The notes: a model not told the origin generated them from the sequence alone. Shown: positions 27,159-35,500, counted from the first letter of the stretch. The stretch is 64,000 bases of DNA from a bacterium (GCA_021822495.1 JAKAQO010000001.1:124001-188000), one strand, 5' to 3'. Numbers and translations: made by a program.

Positions 27159-27640
27159 TGAAACTTTACATCGTTCGACATGGTCATTCGCCTTCCGCTA
27201 AGGAAGCGGGAGTCGCTTCTGATTTTGATCGTCCCTTATCAGAAGAAGGAAAAGTAGCGGCTTTTAAAGCGGGCCTGACAATCAAGGACGCGGGAAAAAT
27301 TCCTGAAATCATCTTTCATAGTCCTTTGAAACGCGCCCATGAAACGGCGCTTCAGATTCACTCTGCGCTCAGTTGTCCCGAAGGCGTTAAATCTTTCGAG
27401 CCGCTTGCGAACATCTTGACCGCGCCGGAATTATTCAATGAAGTTAAGCCTTGGGCTAAGCGCTACGAAGCCTTGGTTTTAGTCGGACATCAGCCACAGC
27501 TGGGAGATATGATTTACTTTCTCTGCGGTAAAAACATAGGGCTTCAGCCCGCTCAAGTTGTGGCGATAGAACTCAATTCCATCCAAAATTTAGAAGCTTC
27601 TTTTCTTTGGTCGTCTGATTTCCTTGGACACAGGTTTTAG
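27158..27640 (+). CDS. sixA: SixA-type phosphohistidine phosphatase
   Basis: A 160-aa histidine phosphatase. The catalytic motif is KLYIVRHGHSPSAKE at the N-terminus; the second arginine lies in HSPLKRAHETA and the second catalytic His in LVGHQPQLG. SixA removes phosphate from histidine of phosphorelay or PTS proteins. The start at 27158 overlaps the last base of the upstream stop; an open frame continues 9 codons upstream but lacks the family N-terminus. Convergent with rsmD, overlapping 4 bp. Confidence 0.88.
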   Translation: MKLYIVRHGHSPSAKEAGVASDFDRPLSEEGKVAAFKAGLTIKDAGKIPEIIFHSPLKRAHETALQIHSALSCPEGVKSFEPLANILTAPELFNEVKPWAKRYEALVLVGHQPQLGDMIYFLCGKNIGLQPAQVVAIELNSIQNLEASFLWSSDFLGHRF

Positions 27641-28212
27641 GCCTTAAGCCGCATAAAACTCAAAAGAGTATCGCCGTATTTCGTTTCCTTGACGACTTTT
27701 AAATCTCCAGGGATTTCTACTTTTTCCTTGATATGCCGCTGGGAAATGACAAGTCCCTTTGGGGCAATCAGACGGGCTTCGACAACTCGCTCCAAGGCTT
27801 TAGTAGTCAAAGACAAGGGAGTATTTTCAACATCGCGGTAAGGAGGACCCAGAAAAACGATGTTGAAGGACTCGATTTGAGATCGAAAAGAAATCCAGGA
27901 CAAATCCTCAAGGACGTTTCCCTCGAGAACCTTGGCCCGTTCGCCGAAACTGAGAGACTTAATATTTTCATCAATAGAGCGGGCGCATCTCTTATTTTGC
28001 TCGATAAAGACAACCGCCCCCGCGCCGCGGGACAAGGCCTCAAAGCCAACAGCTCCGGTGCCGGCGAAAAGATCCAGAAAACGAGCGTCTTTGATGACCG
28101 GTGCGAGGATATCAAACAAAGACTGTTTAATCCGCCCGGAAATAGGCTTGACCCCTTTTTCGGAATGAGCCGATAATTTTTTCCCTCGTAACAATCCTGC
28201 TATAATTTTCAT
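27637..28212 (-). CDS. rsmD: 16S rRNA (guanine-966 N2)-methyltransferase RsmD
   Basis: A 191-aa methyltransferase. It begins with the typical KIIAGLLRGKKL, has GRIKQSLFDIL, the SAM motif FLDLFAGTGAVGFEALSRGA and DENIKSL. The catalytic (D/N)PPY motif reads GPPY in VFLGPPYRD, because a GGT codon stands where GAT would be expected. Unless this is a sequencing or assembly error, the substitution is unusual. An AT-rich inverted repeat separates it from the divergent receiver-MBL gene. Confidence 0.9.
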   Translation of the reverse strand: MKIIAGLLRGKKLSAHSEKGVKPISGRIKQSLFDILAPVIKDARFLDLFAGTGAVGFEALSRGAGAVVFIEQNKRCARSIDENIKSLSFGERAKVLEGNVLEDLSWISFRSQIESFNIVFLGPPYRDVENTPLSLTTKALERVVEARLIAPKGLVISQRHIKEKVEIPGDLKVVKETKYGDTLLSFMRLKA

Positions 28213-28213
28213 C

Positions 28214-28245
28214 TATATGACTATATATTTATATATAGCCATATA
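28214..28245. promoter_or_regulatory. Long AT-rich inverted repeat between rsmD and receiver-MBL gene
   Basis: Two 15-base arms (TATATG-A-CTATATAT and ATATATAG-C-CATATA) with a two-base centre and a single mismatch pair. It overlaps the TATAAT (28242-28247) of the forward gene and abuts the rsmD start, so a dimeric repressor binding here could control both. It could also simply reflect a low-complexity AT spacer. Confidence 0.5.
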
Positions 28246-28260
28246 ATATAAAATACATTT

Positions 28261-29541
28261 ATGCTCTCGGTTTTGGTGGTCGATGACGACGAACTCACGG
28301 GAAGCCTTTCCAGCGATCTGTTGCGGGAAGGCGGTTTTGACGTTGATCTCGTCTCTGACAGTCTTCAAGTCATCGATACTCTCCGAAAAAAGACCTACCA
28401 GGGAGTCGTTTTAGATATTTTGATGCCCGGAATTGATGGTCTCACCTTATGCCATAAAATCAAGACCGACCCGGCGCTCAAAAAAATCAAGGTCGTCATG
28501 GTTTCAGGAAAATCTTTTGAATCGGAACAACAAAAAGCCAAGCAATTAGGGGCGGCCGGCTTCATCATCAAACCTTACGACGTTAACGCCTTCGCGAAAG
28601 CCATCGCTGAGTTCATCGGAGAAAGCGCGGCTCCGCCTCATGCCGAAATCGCGCCCAAACCAGAGCTGGCGCCCGCTACTTCCGCCTCTGAATCGCCTAG
28701 TTTAGCGGCGGCGGCTCTGAGCGTCAAAATTTTAGGCTCTCGAAGTCAAAATCTCTCCACGCCTTCCCAATACGGAACTCATACTCCCTGTATCGCCCTC
28801 TCTTACAAAGACCAGCGCCTCATTTTTGACGCCGGAAGCGGACTTAACATTATCAACGATGAATTTAGAAACCGCGGGCTTCGGGAAATCCGTCTTTTCT
28901 TGACCCATTTTCACCCCAATCATGTGGAGGGGCTTGTTTCTTTTTCTTCCACGCAGAGTCAAGACACCTTGCTTCATATCGCGGCGGCGCCGGAACCGGA
29001 AAAAAACTTGCCGACGCTGCTCCAAGAAGTTCTCAAAGTCCCAGGAAAACCTCTCCCCAAGGTGCACTTTGAGCTTCATGAACTGAGAGAGCGTTCTTAT
29101 AGGATTTTGCCCGGCCTCATCGTCCGCGCCTTTCACGCGAACCATCCCGGGACGAGTCTCGGATTTTCAATTGAAGCGGATGGGCGCAAGATCGTTTATT
29201 CTCCGGACGCCGAGATTTACGGACCCGAGGTGACCGCTTTTCAAGACTATGACGAAAAATTTTCCGGTATTTGCCGCGGAGCCGATCTATTGATTCACGA
29301 CGCCCATTTTACTCAGGAAGACTACGAAAAGAACAAAACCCTCGGGCATTCCGGTTGCCTCAACGTCGTGGATATGGCCATCAAAGCCGAGGTCAAGCGT
29401 CTGGTCTTATTTCATCAAAATTCCCTCTACGCAGACTCAATCATCGATGGGATGGCCGAAAAAGCCAATCAACTCATCTCGCAAAAATCCTCGTCCTTAA
29501 TTTGCGAGGCGGCAAAAGAGGGAATGGAAATATCAGTCTAA
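28261..29541 (+). CDS. Response-regulator receiver fused to a metallo-beta-lactamase-fold domain
   Basis: A 426-aa fusion. Residues 1-120 form a CheY-like receiver (VDDDE, phosphoacceptor Asp at about 52 in VVLDILMPG, Lys in FIIKPYD). A Pro/Ala-rich linker (about 125-158) leads to an MBL domain similar to RNase Z/cyclic-nucleotide-phosphodiesterase-type hydrolases (FDAGSGLNIIND, GHSGCLNVVDMA, VKRLVLFHQN). The metal motif HxHxDH reads HFHPNH (about 216-221), with Asn for Asp, and the final ligand motif is FHQN rather than FHHD, so catalysis is uncertain. TATAAT lies 13 nt upstream of ATG. No histidine kinase is adjacent. Confidence 0.88.
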   Translation: MLSVLVVDDDELTGSLSSDLLREGGFDVDLVSDSLQVIDTLRKKTYQGVVLDILMPGIDGLTLCHKIKTDPALKKIKVVMVSGKSFESEQQKAKQLGAAGFIIKPYDVNAFAKAIAEFIGESAAPPHAEIAPKPELAPATSASESPSLAAAALSVKILGSRSQNLSTPSQYGTHTPCIALSYKDQRLIFDAGSGLNIINDEFRNRGLREIRLFLTHFHPNHVEGLVSFSSTQSQDTLLHIAAAPEPEKNLPTLLQEVLKVPGKPLPKVHFELHELRERSYRILPGLIVRAFHANHPGTSLGFSIEADGRKIVYSPDAEIYGPEVTAFQDYDEKFSGICRGADLLIHDAHFTQEDYEKNKTLGHSGCLNVVDMAIKAEVKRLVLFHQNSLYADSIIDGMAEKANQLISQKSSSLICEAAKEGMEISV

Positions 29542-30380
29542 ACCAAAGAGTTAAGCCGCTGAAGTTCCTTAAAATTAAGGCGTTCCGCCTCGTCCGGTTT
29601 AGGGCTTTCCAAAATTCCGGAACAATCTAAAAAATCTTTCGCCGCCAAAAGAAAGCGAAGCCCTTCAAGTCCTAAAACTCCCCGCCCCCACAAGCTATGG
29701 CTTTCGCGATGGGAATTAAACTCGGCCCGCGTGTCATTGAGATGAAAGAGACGGATATTTTCTTTCCCCAAAAAAGCCGCGGCTCTTTCTAAAAAGCGGG
29801 ACATCCCTTCCGCGTCGGAAATGGAATATCCCGCCGCCCAGGCATGAGCGGTGTCAAGACAAAAAGAAAGGGAAATTTTAAAATTTTCCCGTTGGAGGGC
29901 TTCCGCGAAAGAGGCTAATTCTTCCAGCGTTCCGCCGAGCCGTCTTCCCCCACCGGGAACGTTTTCCACGCACAAGGGAATCGTTTTCTCTGCCTCGCGA
30001 TAAGCTTCGGAAATGGAACGCGCGACGAGAGATATTCCCGAGAGTGCGCTTTCTCCCTCAGAATAAGCGCCTAAATGCAAAATAAAAGCCTCGGCCTGAA
30101 GACGCGCGGCAAGGCTCAGTTCACGACTCAAACGCGCGGATGAAGAAAGCCTTTTTTTCTCATCCCTGAGAGCCAGATTGGGAACAAAGCGAGAATGGAC
30201 GTAGATTTTCTTAACGCAACTATTTTGCAACTGCCGCGCAAAGCCCGCATAATCTTCTTCCTCGGGATCGACATGGCGGCGATAAGGGAGAATTTGAAGA
30301 GCCTGGGCTTTTAAGGACTCGGCATAGCGAAGAGCTTCCAAGAAACCTTGTCGAACCGAACAGTGAAGACCTAGGAGCAA
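29538..30380 (-). CDS. nfo: Endonuclease IV (AP endonuclease)
   Basis: A TIM-barrel zinc endonuclease acting on abasic sites in base-excision repair; 280 aa. Zinc ligands and family motifs are visible: IYVHSRFVPNLA, ILHLGAYSEG, LCVENVPGGG, FCLDTAHAWAAGY, FHLNDTRAEFNSHRESH and the closing ILESPK. The end overlaps the receiver-MBL gene convergently by 4 bp. Confidence 0.92.
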   Translation of the reverse strand: MLLGLHCSVRQGFLEALRYAESLKAQALQILPYRRHVDPEEEDYAGFARQLQNSCVKKIYVHSRFVPNLALRDEKKRLSSSARLSRELSLAARLQAEAFILHLGAYSEGESALSGISLVARSISEAYREAEKTIPLCVENVPGGGRRLGGTLEELASFAEALQRENFKISLSFCLDTAHAWAAGYSISDAEGMSRFLERAAAFLGKENIRLFHLNDTRAEFNSHRESHSLWGRGVLGLEGLRFLLAAKDFLDCSGILESPKPDEAERLNFKELQRLNSLV

Positions 30381-30400
30381 GAAATCGCCTCAAAAAAATG

Positions 30401-30473
30401 TGGACGTGAGCGGGATCGAACCGCTGACCTCCTCGATGCCATCGAGGCGCTCTCCCAGCTGAGCTACACGCCC
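30401..30473 (-). tRNA. tRNA-Ala (anticodon GGC)
   Basis: Reverse strand folds as a full cloverleaf: acceptor GGGCGTG/CACGTCC with a G-T pair and discriminator A; anticodon stem CCTCG/CGAGG with loop ATGGCAT (anticodon GGC); standard T loop TTCGATC. CCA is not encoded. It lies between nfo and the M48 peptidase gene. Confidence 0.95.
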
Positions 30474-30489
30474 GTGAAGAGATTATACA

Positions 30490-30512
30490 AAAAAGGGGAC
30501 TGTCCCCTTTTT
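30490..30512. repeat. GGGGACTGTCCCC palindrome, copy 2
   Basis: Same 23-bp palindrome as at 6751-6773, differing only at the central base. Its right end overlaps the stop codon of the M48 peptidase gene. Likely serves as that gene's terminator and/or is a dispersed REP-type repeat. Confidence 0.8.
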
Positions 30513-33501
30513 AATTTCCCGCCATGGGAGCCGGGGGAATGCCCTGGGCTTTTAAAGCCTCGGACATTTGCCAAAGCTCCTTTATGCGAGCGGGAGTTTC
30601 CGGGTGATTCATGATCATGAGATAAAAAAGCCAGTCATCTCCGCGAGTCAAGGCCGGACCCTTTTGAGCGTTCGCTTGCGCCATGAGACCGGCATTGTTT
30701 AATTGTTCAGCCGGGCTCACGGTAAACAGATGAGAATCCATCGCGAGTTTCAGCGAGTCCTCTTCGCTCAGTTTAAACTTGGAAGACGGTCGCCAATTCG
30801 TCAAGAGGACCAAGGCCGCCGCTAAAGCCTGCGGGTCTTTGACCAGGCGAGCGCCACCTTCATCGGCCTGAGCCTCATTATTGCGGGACGCCGCGATTTG
30901 AAGCATGCCCAAAAACACCGGCGCCCACAGGGCCAGGAAAAGTCTCACCAAGGCCGGAAGAGCCGCAATGGCAGGAACCGCCAAGGGCGCAAAATGTTCG
31001 TCCTTGGGGCCTAAAGCGGAATTAGAATCTTCTTGGGCATTCTGTTTCTTGGGAAGAATGCTCTTAATGATCCGATGTCCGACCACGACCGACCACATCA
31101 AGGAATAGGCCGCGAAATTAATCGCGCTGAGCACGCTTCCAATGACGAAATTGTCGAGCATATGGCGATCCATGACATGGGTAAATTCATGGGCTAAAAC
31201 GCCACGAAGATATCTCTCGCCCAATTTCTCAATATCGGAAGCGTTCGCCTTTGAGACGACATTAGATAAAGTCTCCGGAGAATCTTGTTCGCTGGCTCCT
31301 GGAATAGTTTCCGCGATCGTTCTTCTGAGAACTTTAAAAGCGTCTCCTTCCGGATTTGAGGCCGCAATGGCGTTGATGAGATTTTTTCTCAAATTCTCCG
31401 GAGTTAAAAGCATCTCTTTTGTTCCCTGGGTCACGCCGACCATCGCGTGAAACGGGCTTGGACCGGTCGCAAAGGCGTTCGGAAGTTCCGTCGGCAAAAT
31501 GACGACCTCGGGAACGGGAATCGGCTTTTTTCCGGGGCGATTCGCATTCTCCAAGGCGCGCAGATTGTCCACCACACGATATATCGCCGGGTCCTGGGCA
31601 CGAGTTGTATCGGTCGCATTTTGCATTTTTTTAATCAGCGGCGCCGAAAACAAAAACGGAATCGCGGAGAGAACAATCGCCGCGACCGAAACTTTAAGAA
31701 GTTGGTGAATGCCAAAGACCCCAAAACCCATCACCCCCGCCGCGCCGAGCATGAGCCCGATAAAGGTCGCCGTTCTCAACCAACGGTTGACGCTAGGCAT
31801 TTTGGCGGCCACTTTCTCGCTCAAAGTTTGAGGCGCCGCCTGGGCAGGCGAACTTGAAACCGTAGCCGCAGACGCGGGAAGAGACTTTTGGAGCAAAAAC
31901 TCCGTCAAATGGGCGATGCGCTCGGGCAAGAAGGCCAGGACCAGGAAAGTCGCCGGAGCGGTGAAACCGGTTGCCGCCGCGAAGAGAAAGAGCCCCGCGT
32001 AAATCACATTAAAATTCGTGAGAACAACAGGAAGGTTTTTAAACCAAGGTTTGGTTTTATCCCAATGGACTTTAGGATCGCCAAACATATTCCAAGCGAA
32101 AAAGGCGATGTTCTCATGCCACGGAGTAAATCCGCTTAAAAGCGCGAAGACGACTCCAGTCATGACCCAGGTAAAGGTCGGAAAGCGCATTTTTGCGCCC
32201 ATCAAGGCTCCAGGGATTGTAAAGGGCTGTCCCGTTTCGGCGGCATTGATTAAAAATCTTAAGAAAAATGAAACGGTCGCAATCACGGGAAGAGCGGCCA
32301 TCCCAAAAATCGGACCAAGACTCAAAGCCCCCAAGGCGCCGACGCCGATGAGATGACTCAGATAACCGCTCCCAAACAAGGCCGCCCCGCCCAGGAGGAA
32401 ATTCAAAGGGCTTCCGCCGCCGGCCATGGTCATCAAAACGCCGACTCCGGACAAAGCGGCCAAGCTCATGAGGGCAGGCAAGACGGGCGCGGAAATAGCG
32501 GTTGCAAGCACCGGAAAAGCCAGAACGGAAGCGCCGATAAGACCGCCGATCGCCGCGTCTAAAATCCATTTCACCTTATTAAGGCGCGGCGCGTCATGAC
32601 GGGAAAGACGGTATCGCGTGTACAAAGCCGCGGGCATTGCTAACAGGCCGCCCATCACCGCCCAAACAGAAGCGACTCCCACAAGGCCAAAAACCGCCGG
32701 CAAAAAGTGAACGGCCATGACTTGAACGGCGATCACCGCGGCAGCCGAGAAGATGACCCGAGCGGAACTAAGGGCAAAACCCGCCGCAAAAGATTTTTGA
32801 GGATTTGTGGGACCCGTCGGAGTCTGCGAAGAAGGCGCAGGAACTTGGGAAGGAGAAACGCTTTGAACGCGATAAGAAACGCTGGGGCTTAAACGTGAAC
32901 TTGAAACGGCGGAACGCTCAATGACGGCGAAGGAACGCCCATCCGGGCCCGGCAAAATTCTTGAAGCGCCATTTTCTCCGTCAAAAATTCCAGATAAGGT
33001 CTTTCGCGCTTTTGAACCAAAATTCTTAAGAGAGGAAGGAGATAACGCTTTTTTGAGCGCCGGAATGAACTTCGCGCTAAAAAATCCGCCCGAGGTCTTT
33101 TGACTGGCCGCGTTCTGTTGAACCAAAGCCGTGGTTCTTAAGACCGCGTCATAAACCAAGGCCGGGCGGTTTTGAGTTTTTTCCGAGGCTCCTGACAATT
33201 TCGCCTGAAGTTGTTGCCTCGCCACGGCGGTTTCAAGGGTTTGGCGCGCTTTTTCTTGCGGGGTTAAAGACAAACCATAGGCTTGAATCTGGGATGCGGG
33301 AACCAAATTGTCCGCGGGATTAACAGAATCCGTATTAAAGGAAAGCGGCGCTTCAATTTTCCCAAGAGGAGCGGCGGATTCTCCGCCGGGATTACTCATT
33401 TCCCCCATCGCGGCATAGGCCCGAAGCCCGGGGGCTTCAAGCAAAAGCGCCAAGGCGATTCCCGCCGCGGTTATTTTTTTCACGAATTCTAATTTTTTCA
33501 T
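30511..33501 (-). CDS. Very large membrane M48-family metallopeptidase
   Basis: A 996-aa protein. It has a signal or anchor sequence (about 8-30), a long Ala/Ser/Pro-rich region (30-230), some eight or more hydrophobic helices (about 235-550), further helices near 575-620, then an M48 (HtpX/Ste24-like) zinc protease domain. The catalytic site is LAHEFTHVMDRHML near 770, and the third ligand is in NNEAQADEGGARL near 875. Ordinary HtpX proteins are about 300 aa, so this is three times longer. I recall similar long forms in Elusimicrobiota. Probably membrane-protein quality control; exact substrates unknown. It ends at a REP-like palindrome. Confidence 0.88.
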   Translation of the reverse strand: MKKLEFVKKITAAGIALALLLEAPGLRAYAAMGEMSNPGGESAAPLGKIEAPLSFNTDSVNPADNLVPASQIQAYGLSLTPQEKARQTLETAVARQQLQAKLSGASEKTQNRPALVYDAVLRTTALVQQNAASQKTSGGFFSAKFIPALKKALSPSSLKNFGSKARKTLSGIFDGENGASRILPGPDGRSFAVIERSAVSSSRLSPSVSYRVQSVSPSQVPAPSSQTPTGPTNPQKSFAAGFALSSARVIFSAAAVIAVQVMAVHFLPAVFGLVGVASVWAVMGGLLAMPAALYTRYRLSRHDAPRLNKVKWILDAAIGGLIGASVLAFPVLATAISAPVLPALMSLAALSGVGVLMTMAGGGSPLNFLLGGAALFGSGYLSHLIGVGALGALSLGPIFGMAALPVIATVSFFLRFLINAAETGQPFTIPGALMGAKMRFPTFTWVMTGVVFALLSGFTPWHENIAFFAWNMFGDPKVHWDKTKPWFKNLPVVLTNFNVIYAGLFLFAAATGFTAPATFLVLAFLPERIAHLTEFLLQKSLPASAATVSSSPAQAAPQTLSEKVAAKMPSVNRWLRTATFIGLMLGAAGVMGFGVFGIHQLLKVSVAAIVLSAIPFLFSAPLIKKMQNATDTTRAQDPAIYRVVDNLRALENANRPGKKPIPVPEVVILPTELPNAFATGPSPFHAMVGVTQGTKEMLLTPENLRKNLINAIAASNPEGDAFKVLRRTIAETIPGASEQDSPETLSNVVSKANASDIEKLGERYLRGVLAHEFTHVMDRHMLDNFVIGSVLSAINFAAYSLMWSVVVGHRIIKSILPKKQNAQEDSNSALGPKDEHFAPLAVPAIAALPALVRLFLALWAPVFLGMLQIAASRNNEAQADEGGARLVKDPQALAAALVLLTNWRPSSKFKLSEEDSLKLAMDSHLFTVSPAEQLNNAGLMAQANAQKGPALTRGDDWLFYLMIMNHPETPARIKELWQMSEALKAQGIPPAPMAGN

Positions 33502-33546
33502 TTCTTGACCCCTTAAAAAATTTAGGCGGATATCTCCGTCTTTTTC

Positions 33547-33552
33547 ATCTTA
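33547..33552 (-). promoter_or_regulatory. Extended -10 box upstream of the M48 gene
   Basis: Reverse strand reads TGATAAGAT, an extended -10, about 45 nt upstream of the M48 start. No consensus -35 is visible. Confidence 0.35.
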
Positions 33553-33683
33553 TCACGATTCTTTAAAAAAGCGTATGGGTCTAAAGTCCTAGAACTTCTC
33601 CGGCAAAGGACCTAGTTTTGTGTCCCGAAAACAACTGGATGATTATGCGAGTTGTATTTATTCCATTGGAGATGATGTAAAAT

Positions 33684-33927
33684 AACTTCGTCGTAATAAG
33701 TTCTTGGCTGAAACTCGTAAGCCGTTCCTTGGGAACGGTTGAGCTGATACTCCAATAGGAGATCGGCACACGCCAGTATGAATGTTCAGCCGCTGGATAG
33801 CGCCGCCTTTGGCGGCGTGAAAGGGCGGCCGGACTATTCTGGGTTACTGGCGTGGCTCGGGATTGGACGTCCGCCTGACTTGTTTCTAGGCGTTCCTCCG
33901 CAGGCCGAGAACATAACGGAGAATCGC
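33684..33927 (+). other. Hairpin-rich leader upstream of the beta-barrel gene
   Basis: The 426-bp divergent gap between the M48 and beta-barrel genes contains no gene. Its right part holds a run of hairpins on the forward strand: GGCT/AGCC, CCGTTCC/GGAACGG, CTCC/GGAG, and CGCCGCC/GGCGGCG with a TTT loop. If a TAAAAT box at 33678-33683 is the -10, the mRNA would carry a leader of about 240 nt. I could not match it to any riboswitch class by motif. The left part (33575-33615) has a separate GTCCT/AGGAC hairpin in the M48 leader. Confidence 0.4.
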
Positions 33928-34602
33928 ATGAAACGAGTGATGGGAATGGCCGTTCTTTTAACGCTGGGAAGCTTTCTTTGTTCTCAAATAGCCCGCGCCG
34001 ATGATGCCGGAACTGGGACTTGGCATCCGTTTGGAAGTTTCGACTATTATGGGATTGGCAATAGCAAACAAACCGCCCAAGAAGCTTTAAATTCTATTTG
34101 TTCCGGCGCAAGCGGATGCGGATATTCCGCTAATGTCTACGGAGGATATGGAGCGCGAGCAGGAATCTTCTACAAAGAAAACTCAAACTTTGAGTGGGGA
34201 GGCAGCTTGGGCTATATTGATGGCGGTCCTGATATCTCAGGGAAGGGAACTATCTCGTACGCCTCGCCTGCCGGAAGTTTTTCAGACACTGTGACCAACA
34301 ACACCCTGAGACTCTTAGCCGAGGCAAAAGAATCATACCCAATCAATCAAGACTGGAAATTTAATATTGGCGCGGGCTTGGGGTGGGCCATGGATATGGA
34401 AAACGACAATTACTCAAGTTCTGGATCGCTTGCTTCCATTGGTTCTGGAACACCCACCTCAAATTATGGATGGGCGACCTGGGAAATCTCTCCCTCTTTT
34501 GCCTATCATCACGCGCAAATCGGAGTGCGCTATGTCGGTTTTGCTCGCGGGGGTTTTAACCCCTGGAATACCATCGGCGCGTTTCTGGGATACGAATTCT
34601 GA
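33928..34602 (+). CDS. Outer-membrane beta-barrel protein
   Basis: A 224-aa exported protein. Signal peptide MKRVMGMAVLLTLGSFLCSQ followed by ARADD cleavage region; the mature part has alternating amphipathic strands such as VYGGYGARAGIFYKEN, WKFNIGAGLGWAMDME and ending FLGYEF with the terminal Phe typical of barrels. ATG 33928 is chosen because GGAGA precedes it and the signal peptide starts there; the upstream open frame is coincidental. Probably an 8-strand barrel (OmpW/OmpA-like size); ligand unknown. Confidence 0.8.
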   Translation: MKRVMGMAVLLTLGSFLCSQIARADDAGTGTWHPFGSFDYYGIGNSKQTAQEALNSICSGASGCGYSANVYGGYGARAGIFYKENSNFEWGGSLGYIDGGPDISGKGTISYASPAGSFSDTVTNNTLRLLAEAKESYPINQDWKFNIGAGLGWAMDMENDNYSSSGSLASIGSGTPTSNYGWATWEISPSFAYHHAQIGVRYVGFARGGFNPWNTIGAFLGYEF

Positions 34603-34648
34603 TTCAATATTTTTAGCACCACAAGTTGGAAATCTTTTAGCATTGGCC

Positions 34649-34668
34649 ACCCCGGCGAAAGCCGGGGT
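34649..34668. repeat. REP-like hairpin (ACCCCGGC-GAAA-GCCGGGGT)
   Basis: Perfect 8-bp stem with a GNRA loop 46 bp after the beta-barrel gene, not followed by a T-run. The sequence is like REP-type palindromes common in many genomes. May stabilise the mRNA 3' end or act as a weak terminator. Confidence 0.55.
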
Positions 34669-34692
34669 CTAGGTTTTCCGTGATGAACTGGA

Positions 34693-34731
34693 CTGCCTAC
34701 CGCAGGCAGGCGACTTTCACCACTGCCTGCG
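34693..34731. repeat. Nested CAGGCAG inverted repeats
   Basis: CTGCCT/AGGCAG and, alternatively, CGCAGGCAG/CTGCCTGCG can form mutually exclusive hairpins between the beta-barrel gene and tRNA-Arg(TCT). Possibly a composite repeat element. Confidence 0.45.
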
Positions 34732-34795
34732 GAATTGCTGATGAGACGATGCGCTTGAATCTCGCGGGGCAGCCGTTTTTGTAAAATAAACCATC

Positions 34796-34867
34796 GTCCC
34801 CGTAGCTCAATGGACAGAGCTCCTGCCTTCTAAGCAGGCGATACAGGTTCGATTCCTGTCGGGGACA
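34796..34867 (+). tRNA. tRNA-Arg (anticodon TCT)
   Basis: Full cloverleaf: acceptor GTCCCCG/CGGGGAC with discriminator A; anticodon stem CCTGC/GCAGG with loop CTTCTAA (anticodon TCT); T loop TTCGATT. CCA not encoded. The queC-like gene starts 7 bp downstream. No integrated element is seen here. Confidence 0.95.
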
Positions 34868-34873
34868 AATCTT

Positions 34874-35497
34874 GTGCCTAAAAAATCGGTCTGCGTTTTA
34901 GCGAGCGGGGGCTTTGACAGTTCAGCCTTGATGGCGGATTTGCTCAGCCGCGGTCAAATCGTCCACCCGCTTTATATCCGTTGCGGTTTCCGCTGGGAAA
35001 AAGCGGAACTCTATTGGCTCAAGCGCTTATTAAGCGAAATCAAAAATCCTCGTCTTAAAACGCTCTCGGTTGTAGACTATCCAATGCGCAGTCTCTTGCG
35101 GCGGCATTGGGGTTTTTCCGGCCGCGCGATTCCCAAAGACACGGACCCAGACTCCAGCGTCTATCTGCCGGGAAGAAATATTATTTTACTGGGAGAAGCC
35201 GGGCTTTTCTGCGCCCAAAGAAAAATCCCGCAGATTGCTCTTGGCATACTCAAATCCAATCCTTTTCCCGATGCCACGCCTCAATTCTTAAGCTCCTTAC
35301 AGAAAGCGCTTTCCTTGGGACTTAATTTCAAAATCGAAATCATGACCCCTTATGTGCGCCTTGAAAAAAATAAAATTCTAAACCGCGTTAAAAATTTTCC
35401 CCGCCATCTTATTTTTTCTTGTCTTAATCCCTATGGGATAAAACCCTGCAACCGCTGCAATAAATGCGCGGAAAGACAAAAAGCGTTGAGCGTTTAA
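34874..35497 (+). CDS. queC: QueC-like 7-cyano-7-deazaguanine synthase
   Basis: A 207-aa PP-loop ATPase. The nucleotide motif is LASGGFDSSALMADLL, and the C-terminal zinc site is SCLNPYGIKPCNRCNKCAER with four cysteines, both characteristic of QueC, which converts 7-carboxy-7-deazaguanine to preQ0 for queuosine. The central VYLPGRNIILL also fits. The start is GTG seven bases after tRNA-Arg and has no Shine-Dalgarno; it may be made from the processed tRNA transcript. QueD/E/F are not in the window, so a related PP-loop role cannot be excluded. Confidence 0.82.
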   Translation: MPKKSVCVLASGGFDSSALMADLLSRGQIVHPLYIRCGFRWEKAELYWLKRLLSEIKNPRLKTLSVVDYPMRSLLRRHWGFSGRAIPKDTDPDSSVYLPGRNIILLGEAGLFCAQRKIPQIALGILKSNPFPDATPQFLSSLQKALSLGLNFKIEIMTPYVRLEKNKILNRVKNFPRHLIFSCLNPYGIKPCNRCNKCAERQKALSV

Positions 35498-35500
35498 GAT

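Noticed and set aside
33778-33927. In-frame upstream extension of the beta-barrel gene by 50 codons
   Set aside because: The extension lacks a ribosome-binding site and would bury the signal peptide at 33928; the DNA there is hairpin-rich leader.
33575-33927. Hammerhead ribozyme or fluoride-type riboswitch suggested by CTGATACTCC
   Set aside because: The conserved CTGATGA/GAAA core and other required fluoride-aptamer elements are missing.
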